DNA of 64,000 nt from Paramarasmius palmivorus (GCA_037176845.1 JAYKXP010000016.1:434001-498000), one strand, 5' to 3'; positions 11,322 to 24,154 are shown, counted from the stretch's first letter. The notes: generated by a model from the letters alone, not told the origin. Numbers and translations are program-made.

Positions 11322-12136
11322 ATGTCTCTATCTTCTCAGTCAAACAAGACAGAGAATCTGCCTCCCACAGCGCGTGCTATCGCTCTCATTCTTTCTTCAA
11401 CACCATCCGTACAGGATGCTCAACCAGGGGTATTGCATCAGCTTTTAGAGTTTGCGAACAGATATACACAACATATATTGACGGATGCAAGAGTTTATGC
11501 CGAACACAGGCAAGGAGGAGAGGGGAGTAAAGTAGAAGCGGAAGATGTCGTTCTTGCTGTTCAAGCAAGAGTTGGATGGGAATTTGGTGGGAGAGTTCCT
11601 GCCGAGGTACGTGTTCTCTGCCTGAATTGGGATCGCAGGCTTTATGACGCGTTCCACAGTATATACAATCACTTGCCACACAAACCAACTCTATCCCTCT
11701 CCCATCAGTTCCAGAAGTATTTGGTGTACGGTTGCCACCACAATCCGAATGTCTAACAGCGATTGACTTTGATTTGGTGCCCAACAAACCACCGCCCGGT
11801 ATTAAAATATACGACGAGGAGATTGAAGAAATTGAAGAGTCCGAGGAAGAGGAAGATGAGGACGAGGACATGGACATGGAACCTGCCCAAATACCTGGAC
11901 ATGGCTATCCACAGCCCGGGCAGAGGTCGCCAGAGGTCGAGCAAGCACCATTCCCAATCACAGCAGCCGCGCCATATGAGGACGTCATGCCCGTATCGAA
12001 ACCTGGCGAAGGCAGTGACGACGACGAAGATGGTTTGTTTGCTGGTGGTGATGATGATAGTGATGCAGATGCAATGGAAGAAGTGCAGGCAGAGGAAACG
12101 ACCCGCAAGTTGGTGGAGACGGATGACTATGATTAA
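11322..12136 (+). CDS. TAF9: TFIID/SAGA subunit TAF9
   Basis: Two exons (11322-11606, 11660-12136) give 253 aa. The N-terminal 90 residues form the TAF9 histone fold: LPPTARAIALILSS, HQLLEFANRYTQHILTDARVYAEH and VEAEDVVLAVQARVGWEF. TAF9 pairs with TAF6 in TFIID and in SAGA, contributing to promoter binding and activator contact in the nucleus. The second exon continues with YIQSLATQTNSIPLP and then a long acidic tail (EEIEEIEESEEEEDEDED and DDDEDGLFAGGDDDSD). The start at 11322 was chosen because an upstream in-frame Met (11250) adds only residues unlike the family. Its 3' end converges on SEC12 with 162 bp between stops. Confidence 0.93.
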
Positions 12137-12298
12137 GATGTACTAGCTGGTAGCTTGTCTGTGTACTCTTACTATTGTCTGTACCATTATTGTGCTTTGA
12201 AGCTGTTGTCGAGTCCAACAGGTCTGTCCGACATTGAAGAGGTACCGACATACAATATTGAATATCTATCCGACAAATACTATAGATCCTGGAAACCA

Positions 12299-13983
12299 CT
12301 ATTGAAGAAATCCAAACTGCTGCACTGCAAATGCAACCACCATGACCAGTATGGTTATCAAGAGGATCAGGAAGAAGTTCCAGCCTACACGTACGTTCGT
12401 TAGCTTTGAGATAATGCCTTAGAGAACTCCAAATACCTGTACTACTACGGATATCATCAGGAAGCTTAACGATACGTATCGAGTTGTCGGCGCTCCCCGA
12501 TACAAGTAATTTGGAGGAAGTGTTAAACGCAATTGTAGTAGGCGGGAAATCATGGGCGTTGAGGATCGTTGATACGGACTATAGGCTGACACATTAAGAA
12601 GGCGCGATAAGCAACACCAAGATGACCTACGGCGAGCGTTACTGCGTCTAATATTCCTATGCTCAAGTCTGAAGAGCCGTAGGCCAAAAACTTTCCGTCC
12701 GGGCTGTCAAGTGCTCAGTTCGCGTTGGTATGTCAAGGCGTTGCAATTTACACACCTGATTGAAAAGGTTGTAACACCCTTCTCTCCGACCTTTCTTTGT
12801 TTCTCAATGCTCCAGCTACCCGCTTTCTCGTCAAACTGCCATTTGCATATGAATGCCTGCCTCGCTGGCGTCTTTGAGCGCGACGAACGCGACCGGGGTT
12901 GCGTGGTGTTGACGATGGAATACAAAATATTCGGTGTCACGGGATGGAATCTAAGGAACAGAGGATGAATGATAAAAGAGGCCAACACCTGAACACGACG
13001 TACTTGGTCGACCTGAATGATCCTCCAGTGAACGAAGAGGGTACCTCCAGTGTTTTCTCCAGCTTCAAAGACGTCACTTTCTTCTTGCCCTTCTTACTCC
13101 CTTTGCTTATCGTACCCGTCGTACTGGGAATGGAATAGACCTGGAGGTTTGCTGTGGTGGCGAGTACAATCTCGTCACCAGAGCACGAAAATGAGGCATC
13201 GTAGATCTCTTTTTCCGTGGTTATAGGAGCTGATACAGGAGCAAGAGAAGAATATGATAACAGGTGCAGCTACAAGGTCGTGAGATTCGGGGGGTGATAA
13301 AGGAGGGCGTATCCATACAGAGTGTGCTCCAGCCACAGCTAATAAGGAGCCATCCGGAGATATGACCGTAACTTTCTAATCCAGAGTGAGCTTATGTGGA
13401 CACTGGGAGGTGCACAAAGTAGTACCTGGTAGTCGTCGAGATCCACTTCTTTGTCTTCTGCAGGGATGAGGGTTCCTTTCGTGCGAACGACAGACAGCCT
13501 TGAATAAAGTCGGTATGTATTCATGCCATGTCTTTGGAAAGCTTACTTTCCATCCTTGACTTGAAGAACGCGGCAGTTTTCGTTCTGTCCTTGCTTAAGT
13601 TTGTCCGGAACACTGTTGATTCCGCACGCGAACGACCCATCCTGGTGAAGGAACGGTCAAGGTATGTCTGGCGGAAAGCGCACATTCGTACCTTTGGCCA
13701 CGCCGCCATACTCATGGGTGCATCCTCTCCTTTTGTGAGTTCGTACTGTATCTCATTCTCCAAGTCTACGCCCAAGTCGTCAATATTGACATTGAGGACC
13801 CTCTGCATTACAATGCTCAATCAGTATAATGGTAACAAAGACGAAGGCACATACTAGTTTGTTTTTTATTCCTGCATTTGCAGCTCCTCCACCACCGCCC
13901 AGAACGAGTTGGCTTTCGGATAGGAAAGCTGAAGAATAGACAGGGAAGCTTGGGAGTGTGTGGTTTGTATGCTTGACGCGCAT
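12299..13983 (-). CDS. SEC12: Sec12/PREB-type WD40 guanine-nucleotide exchange factor for Sar1
   Basis: Read leftward from the ATG at 13981-13983 (MRVKHTNHTLPSFPVYSSAF) to a TAG at 12299-12301. The N-terminus has the Sec12/PREB-like stretch LVLGGGGGAANAGIKNKL, which in the family carries the K-loop region, then WD-type blades such as SPDGSLLAVAGAHS, SPDGKFLAYGSSDLSIGILD and LLVSGSADNSIRIVKLPDDI. The last exon encodes one hydrophobic helix (FFLILLITILVMVVAFAV) and ends LQ, which fits a C-terminal ER membrane anchor. Sec12 loads GTP on Sar1 to start COPII coat assembly at ER exit sites. At least seven introns. The fold and tail anchor make the call good; individual middle exons were not all closed by hand. 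Confidence 0.82.
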
Positions 13984-14223
13984 TTGAAAGGAGTAGTAAA
14001 GAGAAATGACGTGGAGAGATGTTGGCTCAGCCCAAATGCACTATTTCCGGGCCGATGACCCTGCGCACCCTCATAGTGCGGTTTTGGCTCTCTTCCCATC
14101 ACCCATGTCGCTTTAAGCGACTCACCTGCTAATAGCTATGCCCAGCATGTTCGGACTATACAGTGCATATATTATGGATAATGGTCTGTTCTCTTTCTAT
14201 CAACGCCCGTCTTATTGATATGG

Positions 14224-16398
14224 ATGGTTGCACCAGATACCCACGGATATTACGGCGGTGAAATCCTTCCAGAACTTACAACAGCGACCGTCATCGGGAT
14301 CACCGTCGCAATTGCTGGAAATGTGCTCATTTCTTTAGCTTTGAACATTCAAAAGTTGGCGCACCAGAGGCTGGATGCCGAGAAACCATCTCGTTCGGAA
14401 TCGGCTCCCAGAGGCCGGACAGCAAGCACATTAGAAGAAGAGGAAGAGGATGAAGGCGATAATACCAACGACAATAACATTACGAATGCATCTTCTCAAC
14501 CACAAGCCAGCTCCAGCAGCAGCACTTCGGAAGCAGAGTCGCAGCCATTACTTCCGTTCCCTCGTGTTCAACCAGGTGAATATGGCACTGTGACACCTTA
14601 CGATTCGAACAAGCCCAAAGCATGGTCATGGTTCTCCCGCCGCCGTAAAAAGACACCAGAGCTATCATCTATGCCTGTGGAGATCATTACAGAAGAGTCA
14701 TTCCAAGCTCAAAATGGTCTGACAAATGGGAATGGACACAAGAAACCGGAAGACACTAGGAAGGAGGATGTAACCGATGGAAATGAAAGTGATTATCTCA
14801 AAAGCAAGTTGTGGTACGTATATATCGACTATCGTTGTCATACTTCATGCTGAGCCCCTTTAGGTGGTCGGGCTTCCTCTTGATGAACGTCGGGGAGATG
14901 GGTGAGCCATAACGGCCTGCCATGTATGGAGTGGTGCTCAATTATCTTAGGAAACTTCATATCTTACGCATGGGCCCCGGCTTCTGTTGTTGCACCTTTG
15001 GGAACGGTGCGTACAAGCTTCTGTTTGATTGGCGACATTACTCACACACGCGCGTGCCTTAGTTTGCCCTGATAGCAAACTGCCTATTCGCTCCACTCAT
15101 TCTCGGAGAGCGCTTCCGCAAAGTATGTGTCCTTTCGCAATGCGACACATCTTCACTAATGTACCATAGCGCGACATTCTAGGTATACTCATCGCCATTG
15201 TCGGTGCAGTCACGGTAGTTTTATCGTCAAACGCATCGGACGGTAGACTTGATCCTGACGGACTCGTACACGCCATATCGCAAATACCTTTCATCGTCTA
15301 TTCTTGTGTATATGCCGTAGCTGCTACGATTCTTACAGTCCTGTCGCAAGGGCCTTTAGGACGACAGTGGGTCTTGATAGATGTAGGACTGTGTGCTCTT
15401 TTCGGTATGGCCTACTCCAGTTCCTTTTGGACATTGCTTGACATTTCTGAATAGGTGGTTTCACGGTGCTCTCTACGAAGGCAGTTTCGACACTATTGAC
15501 GATGCGGTGGACTCAAGTCTTCAATAGGTTTATTACCTACCCAGTCATACTCGTGAGAGCCTCTCTTCGCCTTCTTGCATCTGTGGTGACCTTTTTTTGC
15601 TAGGTGCTTGTCTTGACGGGTATCGGCCAGATACGCTATTTGAACAGGGCGCTCATGCGGTTCGATAGCAAGGTGAACATCGATTGGTATAGTTTTACTT
15701 GCTTCGCTCAACTGAGCGTTTGATAGATTGTTATCCCGATACAATTTGTGCTCTTCAACCTCTCGGCCATCATCGGATCCGCTATCCTTTATGGTGACTT
15801 CAGACGAGCCACCTTCCATCAAGTCGTCACTTTCCTGTACGGCTGCGGCGCCACCTTCTTGGGTGTCTTCATCATTTGCTGGAACTCGACAGCCACGAAG
15901 AACTCCGAGAGCGAGTCTTCAGAAAACGAGGGATATAATAGCGACAGAAGTGGCAGAACTCCTCACGATTCAGATACGCAGCTTGGAACAGGAACTCTCG
16001 GACGAAGGAGACGGGCAACGTTAGTATTACCAACAGGTGTAAAAGACCATCAGATGCTTCGACATAGGCACAGTGCAGTTAGCGTTATGGGTCTTTCTCC
16101 TGCCCAAGTAAGTCTTGGTTTTACTTCTCCCGCACCCCGATGACGAATGCTCTGATAGCCGCTATTACTGGTCCATACCCCACCTCGTGAAATACCCTTG
16201 AGAGATGTTGAACGAGGTATACATGTGGACCGAACCCTTTCCACACCAGACTCAATTAGTCGGAGAAGAGCCTTGAGCTGGTTTGGAGAGGAGCCCCGAC
16301 AAGAGAACGGGCGAACGACCAGGGACAGCAGCGTAGTCAGCCGAACTACTGTAAGAGCCGGAGCCCCAAGCAGCGTTGGCGATGTGTCCAGAAATTAG
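14224..16398 (+). CDS. NIPA-family magnesium transporter (DUF803 type)
   Basis: The core after the loop reads WWSGFLLMNVGEMGNFISYA, ASVVAPLGTFALIANCLFAP, RDILGILIAIVGAVTVVLSS and further helices to FHQVVTFLYGCGATFLGVFI. These are the hallmark segments of NIPA/DUF803 transporters (GEMGNF...PLG, LGE), which resemble nucleotide-sugar/DMT transporters and move Mg2+ in animals. About nine transmembrane segments are visible. A long Ser/Glu-rich loop (about 14375-14810) separates helix 1 from helix 2, and the cytosolic tail after 15880 is Ser/Arg-rich with the run RRRAT. About eight short introns. The first in-frame ATG of exon 1 is 14224; a short upstream exon beginning near 14140 cannot be excluded. 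The stop is TAG at 16396-16398. Confidence 0.85.
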
Positions 16399-16495
16399 GT
16401 CAGAGCCCGTTTGCATTTGATTCCCGCTGTATCTATCCTCGGACATGTTTGCATTAATTGAGTACATTTCCCAGTTGTACGAAAAAAATTTCACT

Positions 16496-18065
16496 CTACA
16501 GGAATGTTCTAAGATACTCAGTCAATGCCAGGAGCGCCAAGCTTTGGCCATATGGCATACTCGTCAGAGGTATCTTTTTGTAACCGTCCAAATCATCAAA
16601 TACTGGTGTCCCAAATGACACCAATTTCAGCTCTCCATCCTCCGTTATGTTGTCAATCACCGCTGCGATTGCTTTCTTCGCCGCATTGACATAGCGCTCC
16701 TCTTTCGGAACGAGCCTGAGGCGAAGCGCCTTCATGATTCCATACGCAAATCCAGCGGTGCAGGATGCTTCAAGATAGGAAGTTTCGTCGTCGATGAGTG
16801 TATGCCACAGTCCGGACTTTGGATCCTGGAACTTGACAAGGGCATCGATTTGTGCAACAAGGGAGGTCGTGAGATGAAGGCGAACACCGTCTGTCTCGGG
16901 CAATTGTAGCATTTCGATGAAGTCAGGTACTGCAGCAGTAACCCAGCAATTTCCACGTCCCCAAAGTGCGCCGCCAAAATGATGCCGACCATCGAAAGTC
17001 CATCCTGGTATCAAACTGACTCAGAAGGGACGTGAAAACGGTGCGAAGTGCATTCGACTCACCATGATACCACAAGCCAGTTTTCAAGTCCTGGAGATAT
17101 TTGATGCTGTTGGTTTACAAGGTGTTCAGGATAAGCGTTTCTAAAGAAACTTTGACATACTGTAATAGGAATTGTCTCTTTGCCTCTTCCACGTAATGAG
17201 GACGCCCTAGAACGAGACCAATCTTGGCCAAGGGCAAAACAGACATCATGAGGGTATCGTCCCAAAGCTGTTGGTAGTTGTCTGTGAGGTAGGTTATGTG
17301 TTGTAATCCTCCTTCCTCTGTGCGCGGCATATCGTACATCACCCATTCTGCCCATGAATCTAGATGCACTTTATAGTTGGCCTGATTGGACTCGTGCAGA
17401 TACGCAGCAGTAAGCAGAGGTGACATTGTATTGACATTCTGTCAATGACGGTTCAATGTATAACGGCCCAGTCGTACAAGCAAGCGCACCTTCGTAGTCC
17501 CAACTTCAAAACGATCACGGAACCAGCTGAGAGCGATATCAAGAGCCTCCTGATCTCCACTGATCTCATGGAACTTGAGCAAACCATACAGGCCTACGCA
17601 TGCAGTCAAGTGTCTGGACGTTAGGTGTATTCGCGAAGCGCGTACCAACTCCATGAGTCCACTGCAAACACGTCAGAAGTAGAAAAAAGAAGAGGAAAAC
17701 TTCGCACCTCCCAGTCATTCCAGCCTTTCGTATCGATGATCCTTCCATCGGCAAGGGGCATGAGAAACTCGCCAGTCTCATCCTTGATGTTCACCAAGCA
17801 GTGAATCAAGCTCTTAATTGTCTTTACTACAGAAACCTGAGAATATTGGTCAGTTTGCACGTAAATGGTCTGGAAGGTAGAGCACCTTGACTGGATTGAC
17901 ATTTCTAAAAGACATGGTGGTTAGTGGATAAACCTATACAGCTTGAGGCTCACCTGGCATCTTGGTTATAGCGTCCCGGAGTCTGAAAATCCAGCAATCA
18001 TCGAAATCCGAGAATCCGAGCAGGACCTGACGCGGGTCCCCGGGCCGCAGTGGACCGGCCATCAT
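16496..18065 (-). CDS. GH105 unsaturated rhamnogalacturonyl hydrolase-like enzyme
   Basis: Read leftward to a TAG at 16496-16498. The spliced protein contains DGRIIDTKGWNDWEWTHGVG, GLYGLLKFHEISGDQEALD, DNYQQLWDDTLMMSVLPLAK, HGWTFDGRHHFGGALWGRGN and LTSMPYGQSLALLALTEYL. This is the alpha/alpha barrel pattern of GH105 (YesR/YteR), which hydrates unsaturated uronic acids at the ends of oligosaccharides made by pectate or rhamnogalacturonan lyases. No signal peptide is visible, so it is probably intracellular. The N-terminus is the weak point: the Met at 17915 gives a full barrel, but an intron with GTGAGC donor and CTAAC branch point just upstream suggests one or two more small exons starting near 18065. 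It diverges from an MFS gene. Confidence 0.82.
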
Positions 18066-18293
18066 AAACGAATCACAGGATGCACTGAAGACTACTCCTT
18101 CAAGTTTTTCTCCGCTCCAAAACACCATTTTGTACCCCTGGCCAACATGTTTCTCATTTTCTCTGTTGTCACAAGGTCCAGAAGAATGATGGAATCATGC
18201 ACGCCCCGCTTCCTTTTGATTTCCTTAAATAATGAGTTAAATGCTCAGAGGTTCTTCCGACCACCCAAGTCCACTCTTTATAGTTCGTGAAGA

Positions 18294-21036
18294 TGTCAAG
18301 CAAAGAAACCTCTGCCGTCCAGCACTTAGAAGATGCTGAAAATGCCAAAGATCCAGGCATTTACTCTGTCACTAGCGGGTCAAGTCTCAAAGGTGCTTGA
18401 TTTTCGTGTTTTGCATACCTCAACCAATTCTAATAACACGCGTTCGAATCAGTTCCAGTGCGAGGTATAGACTCTGAAGTCGCAGATTTCTTTGCAAGAT
18501 ACGGCCCTGACCCCAAAAATGGGCCTATCGTTATTGACGAGGCTGAGAACAAACGCTTGCGGTGGATGATTCACAAGCGAGTTCTGGTGAGGCGCACCTA
18601 TGTTTTCCGGTGGTGGACAGTTTCTCATCGTCCGTGGTTTCATAGGTTGTGATGGTTGTCACTTATTGTGCGTTACCCGAATGCCCTTTCTAATAACAGA
18701 GCTGACGTTCACCCTATGACAGTCGCGCAAGCCTTGGACAAAGGGTACGGAAGTCCAGAACTGATAGTCAGCAGCGAGTTAATTACAGCTCCCTAGCACC
18801 ATTAATTTTGCCTCGATCATGGGGATACGGGAAGACACCAATCTCCATGGACAAGAGTACGCTTGGGTGCGTCGCGCTCAAGCCATTCCAAATCGTCACG
18901 AATCTGATCGTCTCGCCGTTTGACTACAGCTCACGACATGTAGTACGTCCCTAGTATCAAGTTCTTGTTCGGTTGGCTGATTGCCTTTCAGTTTACATTG
19001 CAATGTTAGTTCAAGAAAGCTTATCATGACTTCTTATCGCACTTACGTATCTCTAGTTTGGTATGGGAGTTTCCCACTAACCGTCTCATACAACGACTCC
19101 CAATTGGCAAGTACCTCGCATTCAAGTATGCCCGTACTTCGAATGAGTCAACAATTGCTGACCAAATACTACTACTAGTATTATGGCCTGGGGCATAGTT
19201 CTTGCATTTACCGCCATGTGCAAAAACTTCACCTCGTTACTGATTGTTCGAACGTTGCTTGGTATCTTCGAATGCGTTTGTCAACCAGCATTCGTTTTCC
19301 TGTATGTATCTGTCTTGCTTTCCATGTCGTTCTCTGAATCCATTTTATTATCAAGGTCAACGATGTGGTACAAGCGAGACGAGCAGGCACTAGTGATAGG
19401 TTCATTCTACTCCATGAATGGCTTCCAGCAATGCGTCGGAGGCTTGATTGCTTATGGAATATTCCAAGTGAAGGACGCAGCCCTGAAAAACTGGCAGATT
19501 TTATTCTTGGTATTGTATTCTTTTCTCAGCATACGTTGACATTCCCCGCTAATAACACGCCATTCCTAGCTTCTTGGATCCTTGACATTTGCCTGGGGCA
19601 TATTTGTCGCATGGTACCTCCCGGATACGCCCATTCGTGCCAGGTGCTGGTCTCCTGAAGACCGCGTATTGATGTTGGAACGTGTTCGTGAGAACGAGAC
19701 GGGAGTGCAAAACAAGCAGTTTAAGGTGAGCTTCGATTGTGAGTGAACTCGTTTCCGATGTTCTGACGCAGTTATATAATTAGTGGAACCAAGTCGGTAA
19801 GCTCAAACTTGATTGCACAGTGTGAACGTGTACTCACGAGCATAACAGTCGAAGCGCTCACAGATCCGACCGTGTGGGCGGTGACATTGATTTCATTGAC
19901 CAATGGCTTACCAACTGGAGGACTCGGAGCATTCTCAAACATCATCTTGAACGCTTTCGTACGTATCATACTGATGGCTTAGTATAAGCAGTTAACTTAC
20001 AACTGCCTCAGGGCTTCACAATTCTCCAGACATATCTCCTTGCTATTGCGCAAGGCGTTATCATCATGTCATTCCTCTTCAGTGCGGCATGGCTTTCCAA
20101 GAAGTATAGCCAGAGGTTGATTCTAGCATTTGTGAGTCACCTAATTGGAAGACAGTTCATGTCGCTCATTCCGTCCCTAGATATATACGTTGCCCAATAT
20201 CGCTGGCACCATTGTCTTTTTGAGTTGGTGCACTTCAACGTTCCTAGTGTCGTGTCGCTCACCTTGTCCCGATAGCTGTCCCGACATCACCCAGCACCAA
20301 AGTGGGCCTCCTTATCGCGTTTTAGTACGTGTCCGTAATCTGTGCTCCATTCATGTAGTAGCTCAAGGGTCACGCTAGCTGCACTCAAGGTTTTGGGGCC
20401 GTCGCTACTCTCAACCTTGCAGTCATGAGTGGCAATGTTGCTGGCGTATGTGCTTCGCAGTGTTGTTTACGAGCTAAGTCACTGATATCGTCCCTAGCGT
20501 ACAAAACAAGTAATGGCGTCCACGATGGTGTTTATGTATGTTCTGTTGTATTGGAAAACGTTCTCTTCGCTGAACCCACTTGATAGTGCATGGGCTGTTG
20601 GAAACGCGATTGGCCCTCAGGGTTAGCTTTAGGTTGCGGCTCGTCTTTGCGTTGCTCATTGATCATGCAAACAGTCTTCCGAGAGAATGATGCACCTCGG
20701 TATACCAAGGCTTTCGTTGTGCATATCGTCATCTATGGCGTCCAACTAGTCACAATTGTACTTCTCCGCCTCCATCTGATGCGTCAAAATGTTTTGAAGA
20801 GGCGTGCTCAGCACATGGAAGCAACGAAGGCCAGCGGAGAGAATTCGGTGAGTGAGAATATCAAGTTCAGCAGTTTCCCACTGACTATACTGGCGGCGGA
20901 TTTAGGGAGAACACCTCCAACATAGGCAAGCTTTCGACGATCTCACAGACAAAGAGAACCCAGACTGTACGTTCACTCGGCCCATCTCAATGCTTTCCTT
21001 GTCTGACTTCGATTACCAGTCCGCTATGTTTACTAA
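18294..21036 (+). CDS. MFS transporter, allantoate permease (anion:cation symporter) family
   Basis: About 21 short introns split this gene; every frame closes to the end NPDFRYVY then TAA (21034-21036). The protein shows QALDKGTINFASIMGIREDT, WEFPTNRLIQRLPIGKYLAF, IMAWGIVLAFTAMCKNF, MWYKRDEQALVIGSFYSMNG, VPTSPSTKVGLLIAFY and AWAVGNAIGPQVFRENDAPRY. These are conserved stretches of Dal5/Tna1/Liz1-like fungal permeases with 12 helices. The substrate cannot be read from sequence; the family carries allantoate, nicotinate, pantothenate and other small anions. One donor near 20225 is the weak GTTGGT, which must be used to keep the frame. It is divergent from the GH105 gene, which makes a uronide-type substrate attractive but unproven. 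Confidence 0.9.
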
Positions 21037-21163
21037 CGATTTACACGTCAATTTACATGTTACTATTCTTCGATTGTATCTTTTCACGCATATGCTGATG
21101 ACAAAATCAAAAGAAGCCAGTAAAACACCAAGAATAATCTGAGACTACAGTGAGAACGAAACA

Positions 21164-24071
21164 TCATGATGAAGGCGGGCGTCCCAATGTGACATCCAAT
21201 TTTGCGGCCAAGTCTAGGACTTGTTGCTCGACTTCAGCTATTCGTGCACGCCTGAGCAATATTCATAAGCGACAACTATTAAGAAAACCGAAGAGATCTT
21301 ACTCGTGATTCGATCGTTCTCCAAGTTCGAATACTTGGGAGAATCCAAGCCCTTTGTTTGCCTCTGCAAGCTTTTTTCTTCGCTCTCTTTCCTTTTCCAA
21401 CACATGCTTGAGATTTGGAGTTAGACGAGCATACTCGCGTTGTAACTGGCAGTAATTAGATCTTGTATTCATGCCAAGAGATAAATGCCTCACTAGGTTG
21501 ATTCTGGTAGCCAACGAGCCTTCGTCGTATCTCCCTGCACCCATCACCTCCGCTTTCATCCTCTTGAGCTCCTCGAACCACTTGGTTTCATGTTCGCTCA
21601 ATTCCGGAGATGCCTTCTCCATCATTGTCTGTAACATACGATCCAATCTGCGTAGAAGAGCTTTTTGATGTTCCTGTGCTTTCTCAAGGCGAGATTCGGT
21701 AGCTTGCCGTCTGGGCCCTTTCAGTTTGTCGATTATGGTTTGCAGCTCCCGGCACTTTCCACACAACCTAATGAGCTCCTGACTTTGTAGTGCCGCCCGA
21801 CCTTCTGCACCACGCTGAGCTAGTTGTATCTCGTGGACTTGACCAGTTAGATGGGCGGCGGTGGAAGCGAGGTAGCGGAGGGTATCAGGAGTAAGCATAA
21901 AATCAACTTGCTTCATTCCTGAACTAGGAAGAGAAAGCTGTGGATTTGAGGGTAGACCGGTTGGGCGTGATAGCACTGGTGGTGGTTGCCAAGGCTCCGA
22001 ACCCAGTAATGATACATATGCAGGAGGCCCTTCCAGAGGTTTCAAGAAATTACTTTCTGGCTCCTCTTGTGGTATGGGCTCGTCGGGCTTAGAACTAGGC
22101 GGTTCTACGCGAGGGACCAAGGAAAATGTGGTTATCCTCATCGCAGATGTCAGGATGAATATGCTGTACGGCAAGTAGACGTCGTCTGGTATCGCAACCG
22201 CTATGACCGGATTCGATGACCTAGGGGACGAGTTGAGTAAAGGTAGCATAACAGGGTGTAGAACTTACTTTCGCTCGACTGAGAAAGTTGATAATACGGG
22301 TTGCACTGTGGTACTTGCCGTCAGTTGTAGGTTCTGACTGGAGTCTTCATCTGCGGCTAGAAGATTTTGGAGTACAGGTCGTAGGTTTAATGCGTGAACA
22401 CCAAAAGCGTGATAGACGTATAGGGTGTCGGAGTTGATGGGATCTGGTACCAGAACTGGGTAATTGCCTTGTAGCAACTCTAGGTTTGAGATATTCGGTG
22501 ATGATGAAACCGAGTTCAGCAACGTGATGAGACCTAGATCTATACTTTCATAGACGGCGAGCATAGGTAGGTCTGAAGTGGCAATCTAAGAGTTGGTGAG
22601 ATGACGGTCGAAAACACAGGATATGCCAACTTACCTGCTTTGACTCCCAACGTGCTTCAACCTTCTCGACGTCGAGGCATACGTCGACTTTGCCGTCTTG
22701 ATACGTGATCAAAATCACACCCAGTGATTCTGCAACCGAACCATCTTCATCGCGATCTCTGTCGTATCCGTGGGCGAAGGAAAGATATGTTATGTCGGTG
22801 GCATCACCCCCTTCACTTCCTTCTAACACCCGAGGTGAAGGCTGCAGGAGGAAGGGACCTTGGCGTGCCGGAGAAGACTTGATAATATGAGGAGGGTGCA
22901 TCAAGACAGAACGTGAAGGAGCCGGAAAAACAGTGCCGGGAGGAAGCTGTTTTATGAGGGCGGCGATATATCTTTGGTGATAGTCATAAAGAGCGGAGAG
23001 GTTACTGGGACCCTGAGAAGTTTCCTGAGCGAGATATTCTTGCTTAGCAGATATAAAACACTCCAAAGAGTGCACGTATGCGGACGGTATGGACCTGGAA
23101 TGAGCATCAGTGAAGAGATACCATCTAGCACAAGATACCAAACTCACGCGTTCTTCGGCATGTACGGACAGATTGCATAGACATCTCCAGACCTCATAAT
23201 AGCATAGACCGTCAAGGGACCCCAATCAGCTCCTCCTTTTCCTAGTGTGAAGGAAGCAACCTCTCGCTCCGAAGAATCTTCCGCAAGATATGATTTCCTA
23301 AGTTTCTTCTCTGGTATGAACGATAGGACTTGCTGAGGCTCGTCCGTATCCACGGAAATGTCGTATTCTCTGTGAAAAGAATTAGTTTATGGCCTTTACG
23401 AACAGAAATAGTTGCAACTACCTCAGCTTTCCGTCTACGGTCATCACCATTAAAGTCGACCCAGCTTCTCCCCAAGGATGCCATTCTACTTTCACGACAG
23501 GTGCAGCGGAGTCATGTGCGTGGTAGAATTGACCTATCTGTATTGACCTAGAAAGTTTGATTGTATGGAATTCTATGAAGAGGACGAAAGCGCGTACTTG
23601 CAGTCGATTGTTTCGGGTACTAGTCGCTGGTACCCTGCACGGGGAAGAACGACGATAGCAACCTGGTAAGCTCCGGCAACAGCGAGAAGTTTCCCGTTAG
23701 AGTTGAGACAGAGTTGGTGTATCTCGAACTGGATATTCGGTGTGTGGAGCGTCTACAAAACGAGTCAATTGTACATCAGTCAATACTTTGCGCCAACACA
23801 CCTTGTATGACTTGGCTGCGCCTTTAGAGAATTTGTCTCCTAAAGGTGCCATCCTCAACTCCTTCCCCGCTGCAACAATAAGATCGGTATCTCTCAACAC
23901 CATAACTCGTCGTCTCCGCGTGGGCAGGGAGTCATCGTCCTTCGAGCTTCCTTGTAAGGACTGGTGCAACGTATTCGTAGAAAGCTCCAGCGAGTAGGCA
24001 TTTTGCGGTGAAACGGATAATGATTTTGGCAAGGAAAATATGGGATGGCCGGAGAGGTGGTCGTTGTCCAT
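21164..24071 (-). CDS. NUP82: Nup82/Nup88-type nucleoporin
   Basis: Read leftward to a TGA at 21164-21166. The start at 24071 (MDNDHLSGHPIFSLP) is chosen because family members begin with an acidic stretch and HPIF; an in-frame Met at 24170 would add 33 Arg-rich residues. A beta-propeller part follows (LLAVAGAYQVAIVVLPRAG, VVKVEWHPWGEAGSTLMVMT, DWGPLTVYAIMRSGDVYA, LGVILITYQDGKVDVCLDVE). The C-terminal part is coiled coil (ELIRLCGKCRELQTIIDKLK, LEKERERRKKLAEANKG). In the pore, Nup82 sits on the cytoplasmic face with Nsp1 and Nup159 and supports mRNA export. NSP1 is also in this window. About ten introns. It is divergent from PRE10, with 111 bp between the chosen starts. Confidence 0.85.
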
Positions 24072-24116
24072 TCTCAAGTTTGAGAAACGCGACTGGTTTG
24101 TTCCCAGGGTCACAGT

Positions 24117-24154
24117 GGGGACGCGTCGTAAGGCTGCTGGACGCTTGCGCGTCC
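24117..24154. promoter_or_regulatory. GGACGC inverted repeat in the PRE10/NUP82 divergent promoter
   Basis: GGGGACGCG lies at 24117-24125. A perfect inverted repeat GGACGC-TTGC-GCGTCC lies at 24139-24154, about 30 bp before the PRE10 ATG. The same half-site forms a palindrome in the PRE3/RPN12 promoter (26449-26460). This is an inferred regulatory element; if NUP82 starts at 24170 it overlaps coding sequence. Confidence 0.4.

Noticed and set aside
17934..18128. Minus-strand frame starting MVFWSGEKLEG as GH105 exon 1
   Set aside because: It can be spliced to the next exon only in a frame that makes the following intron unusable; part of it may still be exon sequence in another frame.
20225..20278. 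Apparent frame break in the MFS transporter, suggesting a pseudogene
   Set aside because: A weak GTTGGT donor with a CGATAG acceptor restores the family sequence VFLTVPTSPSTKVGLL, and every later exon is intact.
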